Source of the DNA: an uncultured Alphaproteobacteria bacterium
GTDB taxonomy: Bacteria > Pseudomonadota > Alphaproteobacteria > RF32 > CAG-239
DNA length: 37,304 nt
Direction of reading: 5' to 3'
Assembly: GCA_944391335.1 (NCBI GenBank)
Contig: CALXTF010000012.1
Coordinates: 1 to 37,304, forward strand
The notes under the pieces are model-generated. The model was not told the origin of the DNA and did no database searches. It worked only from the letters and a program-made list of their open reading frames with translations. A program made the translations under genes and the position numbers. How positions within the stretch are numbered: position 1 is the first letter of the stretch; every line of letters begins with the position of its first letter. Shown piece by piece: positions 33,714 through 37,304 of the stretch.

Positions 33714-34424
33714 TTACTTTTTTTTATATTTTTTTGCGGTCCAAAGAGCTATTTCAAATAATAAATAAGTTGGAATAGTCAACAACAACTGACTGACAAT
33801 ATCTGGAGGGGTTAAGATACCGGCAATTATTAATATTCCGACAAAAACGTATGAACGTTTATTTTTAATACTTTCATAAGATGTGATATTAAATCGGATT
33901 AAGGAATAAGTAATAATCGGAAATTGAAACATCAAACCGAAAATTATTGAAAGCATTAGGGCTAAGCCGATGATATTTGAAATTCCAAACATGGCTTTAA
34001 TTTCCGAGGTGGAAAAACTTATACCGAAATTAATGATTAAAGGCAGGATAAAAAAGAGGCAGAATAAGACCCCGATGATAAATAATGCTGATGAAATAAA
34101 GACAATTGATTTTATAAATTTTCGTTCATTTTCATATAAGGCCGGAACGATAAACTGCCAAATTTGTCTGGCTATATAAGGAAAACAACATAAAAAGTCT
34201 AAGACAATGGCAATTTTAATTTGTAAGATAAAAACTTCCATCGGAGAAAAATAGTTCAAAGAAATATTATTTTTTCCAATCATAATTTTTATTAAGCAAT
34301 CCATGAAATAGGGCGCAAACAAAAACAGCGGAATTAAACCAATTCCCAGCGCAACAAAACATCGTATTAATGTAGTACGCAAAGCTTCAAGATGCGTTAT
34401 CAGACTTTCGTCGTTGTCTTCCAT
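33714..34424 (-). CDS. tatC: Sec-independent protein translocase TatC
   Basis: A 236-residue TatC, the twin-arginine signal receptor of the Tat translocase. It has six hydrophobic helices, the N-terminal ITHLEALRTTLIRC motif, the FSPMEVFILQIKIA segment at the first periplasmic/second helix region, YIARQIWQFIVPALYENER, and the TPPDIVSQLLLTIP block near the end. The length is slightly short but complete. It starts two bases after the tatA stop. No tatB is present; single-TatA plus TatC systems are known from other bacteria. Confidence 0.95.
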   Translation of the reverse strand: MEDNDESLITHLEALRTTLIRCFVALGIGLIPLFLFAPYFMDCLIKIMIGKNNISLNYFSPMEVFILQIKIAIVLDFLCCFPYIARQIWQFIVPALYENERKFIKSIVFISSALFIIGVLFCLFFILPLIINFGISFSTSEIKAMFGISNIIGLALMLSIIFGLMFQFPIITYSLIRFNITSYESIKNKRSYVFVGILIIAGILTPPDIVSQLLLTIPTYLLFEIALWTAKKYKKK

Positions 34425-34426
34425 TT

Positions 34427-34636
34427 TTATTTCTCAGATTTTTTCTCTTCAGCCTCAGCGGCTTTTTGTACGGTATCTTTTAAATCTTGAGCTTCATTTT
34501 GCAACATTTCTTTGGCTTTTTTGTATTCATATTGTGCTTTGCCCAAAGCTTTGGCAAGTTCGGGAATGCGTTTTCCGCCAAAAAGAACCAATACAACTAC
34601 TAAAATCAGCGCAATTTCCGTTAATCCTAATGACAT
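34427..34636 (-). CDS. tatA: Sec-independent protein translocase subunit TatA
   Basis: A 69-residue TatA/E subunit with one N-terminal membrane helix (about residues 5-19), the hinge [17 protein letters not shown], an amphipathic helix and a charged tail. The double Gly followed by Lys-Arg-Ile-Pro-Glu-Leu is diagnostic. It has a strong ribosome site (AAGGAG) and begins 12 bases after the stop of the polyferredoxin gene, so it shares that operon. It presumably forms the translocation pore with TatC and doubles for TatB. Confidence 0.93.
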   Translation of the reverse strand: MSLGLTEIALILVVVLVLFGGKRIPELAKALGKAQYEYKKAKEMLQNEAQDLKDTVQKAAEAEEKKSEK

Positions 34637-34648
34637 TTTTTTCTCCTT

Positions 34649-35923
34649 TTATAACAATTTTTGTTTTTCTACTGCCGCAATCTTTATAGCTTTGACCGGA
34701 CAAGTTTTTTGACAAGCCCCGCAACCGATGCAGATTTCTGAATTGACTTTAGGAAAAGCATCTCCCTCTTTGCTGATGGCTTCTTTTGGACATTTGATGA
34801 CGCATAATCCGCATTTAACACACTTATCTTCATCAATTTGTGCCAAACCGATTTGTGTTTTTTGTTTTTGTTCCAACGAAATTTTGGCAATAGCTCCCGA
34901 AGGACAAACTTCTGAACATTTATGACAATTATAATTGCAAAAACTATCTTCATAGTCAATATAAACAGTTAAATGTTCCTCATCTGCTTTTTTGATGATT
35001 TTCATCGGGCAATTTTGTACGCAGAGATTGCAGTTCAAACACCGATTGGCAAAATCTTCCGCATTGTCGGCACCGGCGGGCAATATGGATTTTTTGATTT
35101 TGCCAACTATATTTTTACTCAAAACGATGCCGCTTTTAATACCTGCTGCCAAAACAACCAAAGCCGCACCGCCAATCAAGAGTTTTCTTCGGTTGGGATT
35201 GAAGGAAATTTTTTCTTTGGGCTTTATGCCGTAATGAATCGCTTGTTTTGGGCATTTATCTAAACATTTTAAGCATTTGACGCAAGTTTCATTATCCACG
35301 ATTTTGTTTTTGAAATCAATACAACCGCTCGGGCATTTTGCGGCGCAACTACCGCAAGAAACACATTTGTCTTCTTTGATATAAATTTTGTTTAAACTAT
35401 ATTTTGAAATTAAGCCTAAAATGGCTCCGACCGGACAAATGTTAGTGCAGAAAAAGCACCCCTTAAACCAGACCAAAGCAACTAACAAAATTAAAACGAT
35501 ACCGCTAAGATATGCTCCTGACATTGCCGAACCGAACAAGGTGTATGGATCTATCAAGCGCACAAGCAAGGCTGAACCTCCGATTAAAGCTCCGAAAACC
35601 AAGGCGGCAATAAAATATTTGTAAGGATGATTTTGTTGCGGTTTGCATTTACGGCGAAAGATATGCATTAATAATTTTTGATATAAGCCGAGAGGGCATA
35701 AGGTGGAACAATAAACACGTCCGAAAATAAGTGTCAGCAAGAACAAGCCTGCGAGCAAAAATATGGCAAATAAGGAAAAATCAACCAAAACTCTTTGAAT
35801 TAATGCCGAAATTTGAATATCAAAAATTTTCAGAGGGTAAATTGCCGACACAAATGCTAAAATTGCAAGTATTCCTATAATAACGGCAATACTTCCTCTG
35901 ATAATGTGATAAAATTTCGTCAT
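34649..35923 (-). CDS. Fused NapH-NapG-like membrane polyferredoxin with internal Tat-type segment
   Basis: A 424-residue iron-sulfur protein. Residues 1-175 form a NapH-like membrane part with about four helices and two CxxxCP motifs (Cys72-Cys76, Cys159-Cys163). Two 4Fe-4S motifs follow (CVSCGSCAAKCP, CVKCLKCLDKCP, 187-225). A twin-arginine segment, NRRKLLIGGAALVVLAAG (244-261), then precedes four more Cys clusters starting at Cys295, Cys329, Cys369 and Cys398. This order equals NapH joined to NapG, whose Tat signal would sit inside the fusion. It likely moves electrons from quinol or a cytoplasmic donor to a periplasmic partner. The frame opens at 35971, but the ATG at 35923 with AAGGAG is chosen. 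tatA and tatC follow directly. Confidence 0.85.
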   Translation of the reverse strand: MTKFYHIIRGSIAVIIGILAILAFVSAIYPLKIFDIQISALIQRVLVDFSLFAIFLLAGLFLLTLIFGRVYCSTLCPLGLYQKLLMHIFRRKCKPQQNHPYKYFIAALVFGALIGGSALLVRLIDPYTLFGSAMSGAYLSGIVLILLVALVWFKGCFFCTNICPVGAILGLISKYSLNKIYIKEDKCVSCGSCAAKCPSGCIDFKNKIVDNETCVKCLKCLDKCPKQAIHYGIKPKEKISFNPNRRKLLIGGAALVVLAAGIKSGIVLSKNIVGKIKKSILPAGADNAEDFANRCLNCNLCVQNCPMKIIKKADEEHLTVYIDYEDSFCNYNCHKCSEVCPSGAIAKISLEQKQKTQIGLAQIDEDKCVKCGLCVIKCPKEAISKEGDAFPKVNSEICIGCGACQKTCPVKAIKIAAVEKQKLL

Positions 35924-35940
35924 TTTATTCTCCTTATTAA

Positions 35941-36666
35941 TTATAAGCCGTAAATAATCACCAAGCCGCAAGCCATGATGGTGCCGCCGGCAATTTCATG
36001 CGCATAGTTTTCCAAGCTCTTAAAACGCAAGGTGCTGATGCCAAACATTCCTAATGCAACACAAAGCATCATCGTGGCAATAGTCGCGGTTGAAAAAATA
36101 AAAGTACAAGAAATTACGGCAGAAATTCCCAGAACGCTTGAGGCCGTCAATATCGGCAACAAAGCCTCACACGGACCTAAAACAAAGATAATAAACAAAA
36201 CCCAAACGGAGATATTTTTATCTTGCAAATCAGGAAAGCGGTGTTGATGAGTAAAACGCTGTCTTAAAGCCCAGAGAATATATGCCGCCCCCAAACCGAT
36301 GAGCGCGTAGGCGGCTATGTCTCCACGGTTTTCTTCCAGCCATAAAAAGTTTTCTTTACTCAACCAGTGTGAGAAATAAATAAAGACCAAGGCTAATAAT
36401 AAAGCACTGGCAATATGTCCCAAACCGCAAATAAATGTCCAAAGCAGTGTCTTTTTTATGCTATATCCGCGGCTTTTGGCAATAGCGATGAAGGGCAGAT
36501 AATGATCCGGTCCCATCACGGTATGAATTATGGCAGTTAATAAAGCGGCAAACCAAATGGCAGAAAGTGTCGCTCCGCTTGCGATTTCTGTTGCATCGAA
36601 ATTGCCGTGAGCCAAAGCTGTGTTTGAAATACAAAGCAAAGTTAAAATAAAAAAGATTTTTTTCAT
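35941..36666 (-). CDS. UreH/NicO-like membrane transporter (probable nickel permease)
   Basis: A 241-residue inner-membrane protein with a signal-like N-terminus (cleavage possibly at ALA-HG) and about six helices. The key segment is HTVMGPDHYLPFIAIAKSRG, followed by LGHIASALLLALV and later FVLGPCEALLP, the pattern of UreH/NicO-type nickel-cobalt permeases and TauE-like relatives. His-rich HQHRF near residue 143 could bind metal. It lies two bases after larE, whose product makes a nickel cofactor, which favours nickel as substrate. The GTG at 36672 opens the frame, but the ATG at 36666 is better placed behind AAAGGTG. Export of another ion remains possible. Confidence 0.7.
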   Translation of the reverse strand: MKKIFFILTLLCISNTALAHGNFDATEIASGATLSAIWFAALLTAIIHTVMGPDHYLPFIAIAKSRGYSIKKTLLWTFICGLGHIASALLLALVFIYFSHWLSKENFLWLEENRGDIAAYALIGLGAAYILWALRQRFTHQHRFPDLQDKNISVWVLFIIFVLGPCEALLPILTASSVLGISAVISCTFIFSTATIATMMLCVALGMFGISTLRFKSLENYAHEIAGGTIMACGLVIIYGL

Positions 36667-36668
36667 TA

Positions 36669-37304
36669 TCACACCTTTAATTTTGAATTGTTGTCAAAAC
36701 TTCCCGAACGAAAACCTTGTAAATCTAAGGTTATAAATTTGAAGCCAAGAGATTTTAAGCTTTCTACAACTTCCATATATCTGGAAAAAATTTGGGGAAA
36801 ATCTGCTTGCTGAATTTCCAAACGAGCTAAATCATTATGTACACGCAAACGCAAGTCTTTAATTTTTGGAAAAAGTTGTTTAAGCTTGATTTCTGCTTTG
36901 GCAACACGCGTTATCTCCTCTTCATCTAAAAACGTGTTATATGCAAACCTTGTTGCCAGACACGGAATAGCCGGTTTAGATGCTGTTGCTAAACCTAATT
37001 CTTGGGATAATTGCCGAATTTGAGCTTTACTAAAGCCTAATTCTGCCAAAGGAGATATTATTCCTAATTCTTGTAAGGCTTTTTTTCCGGGGCGAAATGT
37101 CTTTAAATCATCAGCATTGGTTCCATCCATAAGATAAATCAAGCCTTGTTCTTTGGAATAATCGGAAAATTTTTGAAAAATGCAGCGTTTGCAAAAATAG
37201 CATCTTTCTTGTCGGTTGTATTTAACGGCTTCTATCTCCAAGGGATTAAAGCGGAAAATTTTTTGTTTAATGCCGAATTTTTGAGCAAAATCTTTCGCAT
37301 CGCT
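36669..37304 (-). CDS. larE: LarE-like ATP-dependent sacrificial sulfur transferase (5' end outside window)
   Basis: A partial gene: the frame runs off the window edge, with 211 codons present, so the N-terminal PP-loop (SGGxDS) is not seen. LarE activates a carboxylated pyridinium mononucleotide with ATP and donates sulfur from its own Cys to build the nickel-pincer nucleotide cofactor. Seen here are RQERCYFCKR, DGTNADD, FRPGKKALQELGIISPLAELG, PCLATRFAYN (the probable sulfur-donor Cys) and RLRVHNDLARLE. It could be another ExsB/LarE-group enzyme. larB, larC and larA are not in the window. The permease gene follows after two bases. Confidence 0.85.
   Translation of the reverse strand, partial: SDAKDFAQKFGIKQKIFRFNPLEIEAVKYNRQERCYFCKRCIFQKFSDYSKEQGLIYLMDGTNADDLKTFRPGKKALQELGIISPLAELGFSKAQIRQLSQELGLATASKPAIPCLATRFAYNTFLDEEEITRVAKAEIKLKQLFPKIKDLRLRVHNDLARLEIQQADFPQIFSRYMEVVESLKSLGFKFITLDLQGFRSGSFDNNSKLKV

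Noticed and set aside
1-37304. Search by eye for CRISPR arrays, insertion sequences, rRNA and complete tRNA genes.
   Set aside because: No regularly spaced repeats, transposase genes with terminal repeats, or cloverleaf-forming segments were found.

Overview
The window looks like chromosome from an AT-rich, Gram-negative, fermentative alphaproteobacterium. The envelope genes (kdsB for LPS Kdo, lgt, tatA/tatC, an AcrAB-type efflux pump) indicate a Gram-negative cell. A YbjN-family gene, the ndk/DUF2066/AI-2E run and the general gene style suggest Alphaproteobacteria. The pta-ackA pair, a giant 2-hydroxyacyl-CoA dehydratase activase-type protein, a polyferredoxin and a CoA-disulfide reductase-rhodanese suggest an anaerobic, perhaps gut-associated, lifestyle. 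The taxonomic placement is inference; no rRNA or tRNA gene is visible.

Layout. 1-2312: right end of a mobile element, with a decayed HTH fragment, two small ORFs and a large serine recombinase closed by a terminator. 2411-5948 (minus): kdsB, a CobB-type sirtuin, an ArsP_2-type metal permease and an MprF-type flippase-domain protein. 6092-8400 (plus): queA and a membrane protein with a degenerate GGDEF domain, running tail-to-tail into lgt. 9449-12777: a YbjN-like gene, a small exported protein, and the pta-ackA acetate operon. 12921-15478 (plus): ndk, DUF2066 and AI-2E permease. 15497-16306 (minus): an acidic orphan. 16419-21429 (plus): a tetR-acrA-acrB operon behind an AcrR-like palindrome. 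21446-25690 (minus): the 1414-residue activase. 25747-25920: a GC-rich stretch that reads as a stand-alone structured RNA. 25995-27393 (minus): an exported orphan and a DsbA-like oxidoreductase. 27564-30406 (plus): DUF47-Pit phosphate uptake and a second AI-2E permease. 30529-33620: an orphan, a low-molecular-weight phosphatase, a 48-residue membrane miniprotein and a CoA-disulfide reductase-rhodanese. 33714-37304 (minus): larE (cut by the window edge), a UreH/NicO-like transporter, a fused NapH-NapG-like polyferredoxin, tatA and tatC, packed as one operon.

The most interesting unit is that last operon. A nickel-cofactor enzyme and a probable nickel permease lie directly upstream of a polytopic iron-sulfur protein with an internal twin-arginine segment, followed at once by a minimal Tat translocase that could export its C-terminal ferredoxin domain. 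Other points worth checking are the candidate RNA with mutually exclusive hairpins at 25838-25929, the unlisted miniprotein at 31628-31774, the small ORFs before the recombinase, and active-site changes in the GGDEF protein and the sirtuin. Most genes have clear Shine-Dalgarno sites; the orphans at 25995 and 30529 and the miniprotein do not.
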